The position numbers were made by a program, and so were the translations under genes. This document shows, piece by piece, positions 1-7,285 of a stretch of 64,000 bases of DNA. The DNA comes from an uncultured Aquimarina sp. (GTDB lineage Bacteria; Bacteroidota; Bacteroidia; Flavobacteriales; Flavobacteriaceae). Location: assembly GCF_947495315.1 (NCBI RefSeq), contig NZ_CANLYD010000025.1, forward strand, positions 1 through 64,000. The letters run 5' to 3'. The number at the start of each line of letters is the position of its first letter. Positions within the stretch are counted from its first letter, which is position 1. The notes under the pieces are model-generated. The model had not been told where the DNA came from, ran no database searches, and saw only the letters and a program-made list of their open reading frames with translations.

Positions 1-36
1 GCAAAACGATTTTTAGATAACCATTTCGGGGTGTAG
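1..36 (+). CDS. GIY-YIG nuclease, C-terminal end only (gene enters from the left)
   Basis: The first 36 bases read AKRFLDNHFGV and a TAG stop, identical to the last 11 residues of the complete GIY-YIG gene at 116-355. The DNA identity continues from base 1 to 77 (equal to 320-396). I infer that another copy of the small nuclease gene lies left of the window and ends inside the tRNA-like sequence that starts at 27. Only this tail is visible, so the upstream gene itself is inference. Confidence 0.6.
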   Translation, partial: AKRFLDNHFGV

Positions 37-103
37 CGTAGCCCGGTTATCGCGCCGCGTTTGGGACGCGGAGGTCGTCACGCTTGAGGCGTGACCACCC
101 CCT
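27..103 (+). pseudogene. tRNA-Pro-like copy with replaced T arm
   Basis: Bases 27-77 are identical to the first 51 bases of the intact tRNA-Pro at 346-420 (acceptor, D arm, anticodon arm with TGG). After that the sequence departs: the normal T arm with TTCGAAT is replaced by a perfect hairpin, GTCACGC (77-83), TTGAG, GCGTGAC (89-95), followed by CACCCCC (96-102), which can still pair with GGGGTG of the acceptor except at the outermost position. With no TTC loop it is unlikely to be a normal tRNA. It is probably the left-over or boundary of the GIY-YIG/tRNA unit. Confidence 0.6.
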
Positions 104-345
104 AAAAATTAAAAAATGTTCGTTTATATATTATATAGCGATAAAAGTTCAAGATATTACGTTGGTCAAACTGCTGATATCGATAAAAGATTGAAAAGAC
201 ACAATTCAGGGATAGTTCCATCTACAAAAAGTGGTGCTCCTTGGAAGTTAGTTTTGCAACTTAAAACATCTTCAAGATCTGAAGCAATGATTTTGGAGAA
301 AAAAATAAAGAAGAGAGGTGCAAAACGATTTTTAGATAACCATTT
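27..345 (+). mobile_element. Possible 319-bp GIY-YIG/tRNA-Pro unit
   Basis: The sequence from 1 recurs at 320, so the period is 319 bp and contains one tRNA-like copy plus one GIY-YIG gene. A small nuclease gene whose 3' end lies in a tRNA gene, with the tRNA restored at the far side, is the arrangement expected of a homing-type element that uses the tRNA gene as its target. The mobility is inference. The direct repeat of 77 bp and the overlap of gene and tRNA are seen directly. Confidence 0.4.
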
Positions 346-355
346 CGGGGTGTAG
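116..355 (+). CDS. Small GIY-YIG nuclease-domain protein
   Basis: A 79-residue protein consisting of a single GIY-YIG domain of the UvrC/YhbQ-like type. The two halves of the motif are visible as YIL (residues 4-6) and YYVG (14-17), followed by the conserved Arg of KRLKRHN and by a late Glu in EKKIKKRG, the expected metal-ligand position. The family cleaves DNA, and small members are common in Flavobacteria, often beside tRNA genes. The last three codons and the stop lie inside the acceptor stem of tRNA-Pro (346-420). The ATG follows an A-rich stretch right after the altered tRNA copy. Chromosomal role unknown; a homing function is possible but not shown. Confidence 0.85.
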   Translation: MFVYILYSDKSSRYYVGQTADIDKRLKRHNSGIVPSTKSGAPWKLVLQLKTSSRSEAMILEKKIKKRGAKRFLDNHFGV

Positions 356-420
356 CGTAGCCCGGTTATCGCGCCGCGTTTGGGACGCGGAGGTCGCAGG
401 TTCGAATCCTGCCACCCCGA
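346..420 (+). tRNA. tRNA-Pro (anticodon TGG)
   Basis: A full cloverleaf can be drawn: acceptor CGGGGTG (346-352) with CACCCCG (413-419), discriminator A at 420, anticodon stem CCGCG/CGCGG around the loop TTTGGGA giving anticodon TGG, and T arm GCAGG-TTCGAAT-CCTGC (396-412). CCA is not encoded, as is usual in this group. Its 5' end overlaps the 3' end of the GIY-YIG gene by ten bases. A terminator follows directly. Confidence 0.96.
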
Positions 421-432
421 CTTTAACATTTT

Positions 433-467
433 AATCCTGGTAATCGATCGATTATCAGGATTTTTTT
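433..467 (+). terminator. Rho-independent terminator after tRNA-Pro
   Basis: A 14-base arm (433-446) pairs with 449-462, with one G-T pair, and is followed by a run of seven T. It lies 12 bases behind the tRNA. Confidence 0.8.
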
Positions 468-646
468 ATTTTAAAAACTTCCGAAAAACTCTCTTTTTTA
501 TGTTAAAACGGATCAAGACCAATTAAAACACCGTGGTAAGGTCAACAATTCGGATAACTAATTGATTCAACATTTCTTACTTGTTGAAAACAAACATACT
601 TTGTAAAAGGTTTGGCTGGGAAACAGGATTAGAACCTACACATTTT

Positions 647-880
647 AGCATCAACTGCCGAACTTTTTGCTCCTCACATGTTTAATGGTAAGAATCGGCA
701 ATATCTTAAAAGAGGACTTGATTCACGGTTTTGGCTTGGGAATGTAGCCCTTCGACTTCGCTCAGTACGGACTAACCTTCCCAGTACGGCGGGAAGAGGT
801 AGCGAAGTGGAAAACCAAAAACGGGGATTAGGTCTAAGACCTTTTGTAGAGAAGCTCTTTTTCCGAAATGTAGAGCAACG
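647..880. repeat. Dispersed repeat, left copy
   Basis: Three blocks match the region 3180-3475 in the same order and orientation: around 662-706 (with TTTTTGCTCCTCAC), 705-750 (with GGACTTGATTCACG) and 805-865 (with TTTTGTAGAGAAG). A separate insertion near 748-772 contains CTTCGACTTCGCTCAG, a short repeat familiar from flavobacterial intergenic DNA. The 84-codon reading frame through this copy (678-932) is broken in the right copy, so I do not call a gene. Identity of the repeat unknown. Confidence 0.65.
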
Positions 881-1228
881 AAATGAAGGGAAATGTGCTG
901 AACGGCTTATAAAAACGGATTATTCTTCTTGACACAATTTATAGTGAACTAGATTAAAAAGTGCAGGTTTTATTATTAAAAACACTCTTAAATGTTGGTT
1001 ACGTAAAAAGTGAATTAACGAAACCGCTAAAAGATTCCACAAATGGACACTTGTAAAATGAGTCTAGTGGCTTTTTAATATAATACCGTAAAATGGTCCA
1101 GATATAGTACCCCTTCAATTTCTACTACCATCACATCCAAAGACGGTATTTTGATATCACCGCATAGAAACCATCTTCAAAAGTGTAACATTTTTGAGAT
1201 GTGTTTGTCCTTAAAAGAAAACATACCA
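881..1228. other. Intergenic stretch before the beta-lactamase-family gene
   Basis: About 350 bases without a convincing gene or RNA. No TAnnTTTG promoter with a well-spaced TTG could be assigned. Together with 468-646 it makes up a gene-free zone between the tRNA terminator and the first cassette gene. Confidence 0.5.
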
Positions 1229-2332
1229 ATGCCAAAACCAATACTTGTCACCATTTCCCTGTTTCTGACGCTAAGCTGCGCTGAAAAAAAGGAAAATCAA
1301 AAATCTACAAGTCAAGCCTATAACGATAGATTTGAAAAGCTTTCCAACGACATTCCTAAATGGATGGAAGCCCATGATGTCCCAAGCATTTCGTTTTCAG
1401 TAATCGAAGAAGGCAAGCTGGTGTGGTCAGAAGTTTTTGGTCTACAAGATGAAAATACCGTGGCAAACGACAGTACACTTTACCTGAGTGCTTCCATAGC
1501 CAAACCATTGACCGCAGAAATTTTCCTGCGCCTTGCATCGTTGGGAAAGGTTTCTCTCGACGAACCCATGGCCAACCATTGGCTCGACCCAGATATTGCC
1601 GGAGACCCTCGTGCCCAACAGCTTACTCCACGCCATGTGCTGACCCACCAGTCCGGATTCAAGAATTGGCGAAGAATGACCGATGGAGTATTGCGTTTTG
1701 AGCGAGCACCAGGAGTTGAAATGGGCTATTCAGGGGAAGGGCTTCAATACTTGGTACGATTCATCGAAAAAAAACTTGGTCGCCCTTTCAACGATATTGC
1801 TTATGACGTGCTATTCGAACCTGAGAATATGGAAAACTCAGCATTACAAGACCAAGATTGGTACAAAGGACGTTTGGCATGGCCTTATTTTCCAAAAGGT
1901 CAATGGATGGAGCCCTTTCCTGTGGAAAAAGCATTTGGGGCAGGTGGTCTGCGCACGACCACTGCAGATTATGCCAGATTCATATTGAGTATTCTGAATG
2001 ACGAAAAAGTCAGTGCCGATTTAAGGAAAGAACAATTCAAAATTTCCCTGAACCAGTACCAAAGGTGCATTCAATCCGCCACAGTTCCCGAAGCGTGCCC
2101 CAAACAGCTTGGATTCGGGCTTGGCTGGTATCTTTATGCATTTGATGATGAAAATGTAATTGGGCATACAGGGGCCAACATGGGAGAACGGACCTTGGCC
2201 GTATTCAGCCCTTCAAAAAAATCAGGGTTGGTAGCGATGTCCAATGGTTCGAACGGAAATCATGTCATCTACAAAATTGCTGAAGCGATTGGAGTGCACC
2301 AAGGCTTTATCGATATTGAAAAACCAAAATGA
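1229..2332 (+). CDS. Serine hydrolase of the beta-lactamase family, lipoprotein
   Basis: 367 residues from the ATG at 1229, chosen over the open frame start at 1151 because it begins a clear lipoprotein signal (LTLSC, lipid Cys17). The beta-lactamase/penicillin-binding fold motifs are present: SIAK with nucleophile Ser89 and Lys92, YSG at Tyr167 and HTG at His313. Such proteins are usually esterases, D-aminopeptidases or beta-lactamase-like hydrolases acting on the outside of the cell; the substrate cannot be told. The stop codon overlaps the start of the next gene (ATGA), so the two are probably translated together. The G+C content is visibly higher than in the flanks and the pair lies between two copies of a repeat, which suggests transfer. 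Confidence 0.85.
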   Translation: MPKPILVTISLFLTLSCAEKKENQKSTSQAYNDRFEKLSNDIPKWMEAHDVPSISFSVIEEGKLVWSEVFGLQDENTVANDSTLYLSASIAKPLTAEIFLRLASLGKVSLDEPMANHWLDPDIAGDPRAQQLTPRHVLTHQSGFKNWRRMTDGVLRFERAPGVEMGYSGEGLQYLVRFIEKKLGRPFNDIAYDVLFEPENMENSALQDQDWYKGRLAWPYFPKGQWMEPFPVEKAFGAGGLRTTTADYARFILSILNDEKVSADLRKEQFKISLNQYQRCIQSATVPEACPKQLGFGLGWYLYAFDDENVIGHTGANMGERTLAVFSPSKKSGLVAMSNGSNGNHVIYKIAEAIGVHQGFIDIEKPK

Positions 2333-3102
2333 AAAGAGCAATTCGAAAAATGAACAACATGAATATGAAAAAACTACTTACAGTCTGTTTAATGGTAATA
2401 TTGACCTTGTCTGCTTCCGATGCCCAAGAAATTGATAAAATAGTGTACATGGACTTGGTACACGGACAACGGATGTGGAACGATAATAAGCATCCTGTTC
2501 TGGGTATCGGTTTTGAAGATAGTGCCCGAATAAAGTACATGAACGAGGAACTGACCAAATCCCTCAAACCTCATAATGCAAGAATCTCCTTTCTCAAAAA
2601 GGAAATCCGCTATAATAATATTAAAAATGGAAGCCTGCTAATTTTGCACGTTCCCTCTAGTCGTTATACCCAAAGAGAACTGAAGGGAATCAAACGCTAC
2701 CTAAAGAATGGCGGTGCGCTGCTTTTGGTCATGGAAGCAGATTACTGGACAGATTTGGACAAGACCAATGTAAATGACATCATTGCCGACCATGGTATTA
2801 AGTACGGCTCACAAAGCCGGGATACACTCACCGGAGGATATACGAAAAAAGGAACTCTCATGCCGCAGAAACTAAAGGTAACCTATGAACTGGGTCGTTC
2901 AATAGAAGGTGGAGTACCCTTCGCATACAATGTCCAGACGCATGAACCTTTCGGAGTCTATAAGCAACTTGAGAAAGGAGGCAGGATGGTTGTATTAGGC
3001 GACGCCATGGCCTCTTTGTACATGACAGAATGGAGAGAGGTTAATGACTATCAATGCCGAGAGTTTATGCAGGAAATCATTCAATGGCTCTTGGGGAAAT
3101 AA
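2329..3102 (+). CDS. Exported GATase1-like (DUF4350-type) protein
   Basis: 257 residues starting in the ATGA overlap with the gene before. An inner ATG at 2365 gives a more classical signal peptide (MKKLLTVCLMVILTLSASDA), so the true start could be either. The mature part (from about residue 34) has the alternating pattern of a class I glutamine-amidotransferase-like fold as found in GldG/DUF4350 proteins: a region with LLILHVPSSRY, then a helix and GGALLLVMEADYW, and near the end GGRMVVLGDAMAS. No catalytic Cys of a true amidotransferase is seen. The function is unknown; it may bind the substrate or product of the hydrolase encoded upstream. No further gene follows before the repeat. Confidence 0.6.
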   Translation: MKRAIRKMNNMNMKKLLTVCLMVILTLSASDAQEIDKIVYMDLVHGQRMWNDNKHPVLGIGFEDSARIKYMNEELTKSLKPHNARISFLKKEIRYNNIKNGSLLILHVPSSRYTQRELKGIKRYLKNGGALLLVMEADYWTDLDKTNVNDIIADHGIKYGSQSRDTLTGGYTKKGTLMPQKLKVTYELGRSIEGGVPFAYNVQTHEPFGVYKQLEKGGRMVVLGDAMASLYMTEWREVNDYQCREFMQEIIQWLLGK

Positions 3103-3179
3103 TCTAATGGATTATACTTTTATTTATTATTTAATCCAAAAAAATACAATATGTCTGCTAGGGTCTATAAAGCCAAACC

Positions 3180-3480
3180 AATCAACTTGCTAGGTGCCCC
3201 AGACTTTTTGCTCCTCACTTGTTTGACAATTAGAATCGGCAAGAACCTTAAATGGGTAGGAACTATTGAACGAAGCCCAAATTCTTAATCTATGGTTGGA
3301 TTTATGTTAACTTCTTCTCGAAAACAACAAAGGCTTTGACTTTCCGATTAAAATCGGACTTGATTCACGATTTTGAATCTGTAATGTAATGTTCCTTTCT
3401 GGCACAACGGAAAGTGTTAGTGGGATGAAAAACAAAAATCGAGGATTGGGTCTAAAACTTTTTGTAGAGAAGTATTTACC
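3180..3480. repeat. Dispersed repeat, right copy
   Basis: Diverged copy of the repeat at 647-880, same orientation, with an extra piece of about 90 bases near 3250-3340. Matching blocks include TTTTTGCTCCTCACTTGTTT (3208-3227), GGACTTGATTCACGATTTTG (3356-3375) and TTTTTGTAGAGAAG. The two copies frame the genes 1229-3102. Nothing else is visible in 3103-3500. Confidence 0.65.
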
Positions 3481-3514
3481 AAATAGCTATAATTAAAAAT
3501 GAAATATCTCAAAC

Positions 3515-3547
3515 AGTGATTACAACTTTGTAGTCGCTTTTTTTGTG
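3515..3547 (+). terminator. Probable Rho-independent terminator
   Basis: Ten-base stem AGTGATTACA / TGTAGTCGCT (3515-3538, with G-T pairs) around ACTT, followed by a run of T. It closes the repeat/cassette region before the next promoter. Confidence 0.65.
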
Positions 3548-3580
3548 CTTCTGCGAAAGTGATACTGTAACATTAAATTT

Positions 3581-3609
3581 TGGTCATTCCTCAAAAGATT
3601 TTGGTTAAC
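3581..3609 (+). promoter_or_regulatory. Proposed AraC operator, site A
   Basis: Half-sites TGGTCATT at 3581 and TGGTTAAC at 3602, 21 bp apart. The segment aligns over about 40 bases with site B (4895) and, in its core, with sites C (7193) and F (10431). It sits upstream of a TATCTTTG element at 3630-3637, which matches the Bacteroidetes -7 consensus; the distance from the second half-site to this element is 28 bases, the same as at site B. Binding by the AraC protein encoded at 9531 is inference. Confidence 0.55.
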
Positions 3610-3672
3610 AGTAAGGTGTGTGTGTCAAATATCTTTGTACCATCAAATAATAACATTTTAAAAATTACAATT

Positions 3673-4215
3673 ATGAAAACTTTAAAAACAATTTCAAAAA
3701 TAGTAATCGTATCACTTATAATGATATCATTTTCTGGTAGTGCTCAAAATAATAATAGTATAGGCCGTCAATTCTATGACGCATTTCAAAAAGGTGATTT
3801 TGATAAGTTTGATCATATAATTCATCAGGATGTTGTAACCATATCCTCGGGATCTTATCAGAATGCAAATGGAATAGAGGCTCTTAAAACTTGGGCAAAA
3901 GGATTCTTGACTGCTTTCTCTGCCAGAGTTGATTTAGTGGATGAATTAGAAACAAAAAATAGAGGCTTTATTGCCGTAAATCTTAACTGGAAGCACGTTG
4001 GTGATTTCTTTGGGATGCCACCTACTGGAAGAGAAGGCACTTCAGTTGAATATCTTATTTATAAAATCAAAGATGGAAAAATAAGTGAAATAAGAGCTGC
4101 TGATTTATCATTAGACTTAGTGACTTATATGAAAGAATCTGGATTTCCAGTTCGTATGGGAATGCATCCAGAACCACTTATTAAAGGAATAGAGAGAAGA
4201 CCAATGAATCATTAA
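3673..4215 (+). CDS. Exported SnoaL-like (NTF2-fold) protein
   Basis: 180 residues from the ATG at 3673. The longer frame from 3580 starts at a TTG inside the proposed operator and is rejected. A signal peptide ends at FSGSAQ. The rest follows the SnoaL-like/ester-cyclase pattern: an N-terminal helix with YDAFQKGDFDKFD, a central strand pair, and a C-terminal IYKIKDGKISEIRAADL segment typical of NTF2-like polyketide cyclase relatives. Such proteins bind or isomerise small hydrophobic molecules. The gene is first of a unit with the oxidoreductase at 4263 (47 bases apart) and follows operator site A. Confidence 0.75.
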   Translation: MKTLKTISKIVIVSLIMISFSGSAQNNNSIGRQFYDAFQKGDFDKFDHIIHQDVVTISSGSYQNANGIEALKTWAKGFLTAFSARVDLVDELETKNRGFIAVNLNWKHVGDFFGMPPTGREGTSVEYLIYKIKDGKISEIRAADLSLDLVTYMKESGFPVRMGMHPEPLIKGIERRPMNH

Positions 4216-4262
4216 TTCTAAAGGTTCTAGCCTTCTTCAATTTAACAAAAAATAATACAAAG

Positions 4263-4877
4263 ATGAATACATTAATTATAGGAACGGGAAATGTGGGCAA
4301 AACTTTAGCTCAGAAATTTCAAGAAAACAATCACCAAGTTAAATTATACAATGCGTCTGGTAAAATACCAGAAGGTTTTACTAAAAACCATTTTGCAACA
4401 AATTTACAAGCGGTAGTTGGTGAAACAAAACTAATTGTGCTTGCGGTACCTTTCGAAGCAGTTCAGTCAATTTTTAGCGGACTAACAATACAACCAGAAA
4501 CAATAGTCATCGATGCAACAAATCCTATAGCATCGGATATGAAAAGTATGAGCGTAGGAAATACAAGTTCTGGAGCAGAAAAAATAAGCGAATGGTTACC
4601 TAACGCTCAAATCGTAAAAGCATTTAATACGACTGGTTGGGAAAATATGGCAGATTCTAGTTATCAAAACGGAAAACTGGCAATGCCTTACGCAGGCAAT
4701 GACAAAAAATCAAAACAAGCTGTGGCACGTATTATTGAGTCTTTTGGTTTTCAGCCTTTTGATACTGGAGATTTATTTATGGCGCGCTTTTTAGAACCTA
4801 TGGCAATGGTTTGGATCTATCAAGGAAGGATAAATAGCAACAATCCAAATTTTGGGTTTAGTATTCTTGAGAGGTAA
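4263..4877 (+). CDS. NAD(P)-binding protein of the F420-dependent NADP reductase family
   Basis: 204 residues. The N-terminus carries a Rossmann dinucleotide motif, GTGNVGKTL (residues 7-15), then a strand ending VIDATNPI (about 80-87) and a segment VKAFNTTGW typical of the NpdG/YqkJ-like group. Flavobacterial members are general NADP-dependent oxidoreductases and do not imply F420. A paralogue lies at 6519. Together with the SnoaL-like gene upstream it forms the first unit of the proposed AraC regulon. Substrate unknown. Confidence 0.8.
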   Translation: MNTLIIGTGNVGKTLAQKFQENNHQVKLYNASGKIPEGFTKNHFATNLQAVVGETKLIVLAVPFEAVQSIFSGLTIQPETIVIDATNPIASDMKSMSVGNTSSGAEKISEWLPNAQIVKAFNTTGWENMADSSYQNGKLAMPYAGNDKKSKQAVARIIESFGFQPFDTGDLFMARFLEPMAMVWIYQGRINSNNPNFGFSILER

Positions 4878-4894
4878 TTGACTTCATTAAATTT

Positions 4895-4924
4895 TGATCA
4901 TTTTCTAAAAGATTCTGGTTAACC
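4895..4924 (+). promoter_or_regulatory. Proposed AraC operator, site B
   Basis: Half-sites TGATCATT at 4895 and TGGTTAAC at 4916, again exactly 21 bp apart. A -7 element TAACTTTG follows at 4944-4951, 28 bases after the second half-site, the same layout as site A. Confidence 0.55.
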
Positions 4925-4991
4925 GAAACATAGCTTCCTATAATAACTTTGTAGTGCCAAACATAAATAACAAAATCTAAAAATATTGAAA

Positions 4992-5414
4992 ATGAAAACT
5001 ATAACAAACATAGAAGTAGTACAAAAATTTTTAACACTACAGTACGAAGGAAAGATCGAAGAAGCATTTGCTAATTATGCAGATTCTAGTTTTGAATGGA
5101 TCGTATCTAGTGCTAATAATAACGAATTAACAACCGCTATTCCTTGGGCTGGAATGACACATAAAGGATTAAAAGGATACAAAAACTTAACAAGTCAGCT
5201 CTTTGGCGAATACGAAGCATTAGAGTTTGATACCAAAGAATTCTACGAAGTACAGGATAAAGTCATTATGATAGGGCATTTCAAGTTCAAACATTATAAG
5301 ACTCAAAAAATAGCAGACAGTGATTTTGTTGGACTTTTCAATATGAAAAACGGAAAAATAGCAGGAGGACAATTCTACGAAAATACCTATGCTGTAGCAC
5401 AAGGCAGAAAATAA
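4992..5414 (+). CDS. SnoaL-like (NTF2-fold) protein
   Basis: 140 residues from the ATG at 4992; the frame also contains a TTG two codons earlier, which is less likely. No signal peptide, so cytoplasmic. Features of the SnoaL/NTF2 group are the N-terminal helix EVVQKFLTLQYEGKIEEAF, the IPWAGMTHKGLKGYKN segment and the C-terminal strand LFNMKNGKIAGGQFYENT. Probably a small-molecule binding or isomerising enzyme. It is followed after 29 bases by an alpha/beta hydrolase, so the two likely act together. Site B controls the unit. Confidence 0.75.
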   Translation: MKTITNIEVVQKFLTLQYEGKIEEAFANYADSSFEWIVSSANNNELTTAIPWAGMTHKGLKGYKNLTSQLFGEYEALEFDTKEFYEVQDKVIMIGHFKFKHYKTQKIADSDFVGLFNMKNGKIAGGQFYENTYAVAQGRK

Positions 5415-5443
5415 TATACGAATCAATTTAGAAATATAATAAA

Positions 5444-6304
5444 ATGAAAACGATAGCAGACACACCATTAAAAAAAGAAAATTTTAAACAAATCAAGGTA
5501 AATGGTTTTAACTTCAATGTATATGATGAAGGGGACGAAGACCAACCTGTAATCCTAATGATTCATGGGCAACCAGGATTTTCAGAAGAATACAGATTAA
5601 ATGTACCAGCATTTAGAGAAACTGGTTATCGTACCATAGTTCCAGATTTATTAGGAGCTGGAGAATCTGATAGGCCAGAAGGTATTGAGCATTATACTGG
5701 TGCGAAGGATTATGAACACATTTTAGGTATTATGGATGCATTAAATATTGAGAAGTTCAACATCATCGGTGGAGATAGAGGTTCGTTACCAGCCTGGTTC
5801 ATTGCTGCTTTTAACCCTGAACGAGTGGAAAAACTAATAAGCGAAAATTTAAGTCATTTAAACGGGTTCTTTAGTCAGGGAATTGCTCAGAGCAAACTGT
5901 CTTGGTATATGCTCTTTACCCAGTTTGATATTGCGGAAGAATCATTTAAGGCAGATAACTGGGCAATGTTCAAAGCGTGGATGGAATATCATCCAGATGT
6001 GAGTCATTGGATAAAGAATTTTGAAAGACCAAATGGTTTTAAAGGTGCGGTACTTAATTGGTACCGTGCAAACGCAAACCCAGATAACAAAAAACAAGGA
6101 GAACCTTTACCTAATGTAAATATTCCTGTACTGATTATTTACTCAAATAATGATGCTTATCTTGATAGAGAACAATTGGCATTAGGAAGTCAATACATTG
6201 ATAGTCGGGTTGAGTACAAAAGAATTGAAGGTTCAGGACACTTTATCGCCAGAAATGCACCAGAAGAATACAATAAAGCAGTACTTCAATTTCTAAATAA
6301 ATAA
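5444..6304 (+). CDS. Alpha/beta hydrolase, epoxide hydrolase/haloalkane dehalogenase type
   Basis: 286 residues. The oxyanion segment HGQP (41-44) and the nucleophile elbow GGDRGS with Asp111 indicate an Asp nucleophile, as in epoxide hydrolases and haloacid/haloalkane dehalogenases, and not a Ser esterase. Further members of the catalytic set are Asp237 in YSNNDAY and His266 in GSGHFIA. No signal peptide. Second gene of the SnoaL/hydrolase unit. The exact substrate cannot be read from the sequence; an epoxide intermediate of the island's pathway is one possibility. Confidence 0.85.
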   Translation: MKTIADTPLKKENFKQIKVNGFNFNVYDEGDEDQPVILMIHGQPGFSEEYRLNVPAFRETGYRTIVPDLLGAGESDRPEGIEHYTGAKDYEHILGIMDALNIEKFNIIGGDRGSLPAWFIAAFNPERVEKLISENLSHLNGFFSQGIAQSKLSWYMLFTQFDIAEESFKADNWAMFKAWMEYHPDVSHWIKNFERPNGFKGAVLNWYRANANPDNKKQGEPLPNVNIPVLIIYSNNDAYLDREQLALGSQYIDSRVEYKRIEGSGHFIARNAPEEYNKAVLQFLNK

Positions 6305-6315
6305 TGAAACTTAAA

Positions 6316-6375
6316 ATGAAAAATCAAATCTTAATTATAGCAGCAAATTCAGCAACATCTACAAGAACTGAATGA
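6316..6375 (+). pseudogene. Remnant start of a Rossmann-fold protein (19 codons)
   Basis: An ATG 12 bases after the hydrolase opens a frame MKNQILIIAANSATSTRTE and then stops. It resembles the first strand and nucleotide-binding loop of SDR/NmrA-like proteins (IIGATGATG type) with two Gly positions changed. No continuation was recognised in the next 140 bases. Probably a truncated gene; short enough that chance cannot be excluded. Confidence 0.3.
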
Positions 6376-6518
6376 TCGGTTAGTTAATTATGGCTATCAT
6401 TTTTGATCATTTTGGTCTTATGGGTTTTGTAATTTAATCTCTTAATTGGAAAGACTTGATGGCATACTACTAATTCTGATTGGGCTATTGTGATAAAGAA
6501 ATATTAAAATAAATTCAA

Positions 6519-7154
6519 ATGAAAAAAACATTCAATATCGGAATCATCGGTTCAGGAAGCATCGGTGGTTTACTCGGAAAATTTTGGGCAAATGCAGGGC
6601 ACAATATACTATTGAGTTCTAGAAATCCAGAGAAACTGAAACCGCTAGCAAATGAAATAGGAAACAATGTAAAAGTGGGTTCAGTACAAGAAGCAGCAGA
6701 ATTTGGCGATATCATCCTAATGGCAGTCAACTATAAAAGTGTAGATGAAGCTTTGCAAAGTATCGGCAATCGACTGGACAATAAAATTGTTATTGATGCT
6801 ACAAATCCTCTTGGATATGATAATGAAGGCAAACTCTATAGAATGATTCCCGAAGGTATAACTGCCGGAGAATTTATGGCAAAAAAACTTCCGAAAACCA
6901 AACTCATTAAATCTTTTACCACACTTTGGTCTGAGTATTTAAGAAAAGAAGCATTCCGTGCTGATGAACTATTGATAATGCCAGTTTCTGGTGATAATGC
7001 TGATGCAAAAGATAGTGTTAGTCAGCTTATTGAAGACGCTGGATTTTCACCTTACGATTTGGGTAAACTTAAAGATTCTAGACCTCAAGATCCTGGTAGT
7101 AACATTTGGAACAAACCTTTGACACTTATAGATTTTGAAAAACAGATAAACTAA
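6519..7154 (+). CDS. NAD(P)-binding protein of the F420-dependent NADP reductase family
   Basis: 211 residues, paralogue of the protein at 4263. The dinucleotide loop is GSGSIGGLLG (residues 11-20), followed by LLSSRNPEKL (NADP-type loop with Ser-Arg), VIDATNPLGY and a KSFTTLWSEYL segment in place of the KAFNTTGW of its paralogue. Cytoplasmic. Upstream, at 6404, lies TGATCATT, a single well-kept half-site of the island's operator, but the second half-site is degenerate and wrongly spaced, so regulation by the same protein is uncertain. Likely reduces or oxidises an intermediate of the same pathway. Confidence 0.8.
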   Translation: MKKTFNIGIIGSGSIGGLLGKFWANAGHNILLSSRNPEKLKPLANEIGNNVKVGSVQEAAEFGDIILMAVNYKSVDEALQSIGNRLDNKIVIDATNPLGYDNEGKLYRMIPEGITAGEFMAKKLPKTKLIKSFTTLWSEYLRKEAFRADELLIMPVSGDNADAKDSVSQLIEDAGFSPYDLGKLKDSRPQDPGSNIWNKPLTLIDFEKQIN

Positions 7155-7192
7155 AATTTAATAAACACAAAATCAGTAGTAATAGCGAATAC

Positions 7193-7221
7193 TGTTCATT
7201 TTGCAAAAGATTATGGTTAAA
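7193..7221 (+). promoter_or_regulatory. Proposed AraC operator, site C
   Basis: Half-sites TGTTCATT at 7193 and TGGTTAAA at 7214, 21 bp apart, with the connecting bases CAAAAGATTA also shared with sites A and B. A weak -7-like TATATTAA lies at 7243. Confidence 0.5.
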
Positions 7222-7285
7222 CCAGATGGGAGTTGGGAAAACTATATTAACACAATAAAAAAGTAACAATTAAAAAATATAAAAG

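Noticed and set aside
166..429. 87-codon minus-strand frame across tRNA-Pro
   Set aside because: It is the antisense of the GIY-YIG gene and of the tRNA; the SGWQDSNLRPP-type sequence is a well-known artefact of translating tRNA genes backwards.
601..665. Degenerate tRNA on the minus strand (GGTTCTAATCC resembles a T arm)
   Set aside because: No acceptor, D or anticodon arm could be paired with it at normal distances.
678..932. 84-codon frame in the left repeat copy
   Set aside because: The frame is not kept in the right repeat copy at 3206-3475 and the composition is not protein-like.
1151..1228. Upstream extension of the beta-lactamase-family gene
   Set aside because: The 26 extra residues would hide the lipoprotein signal that begins at 1229.
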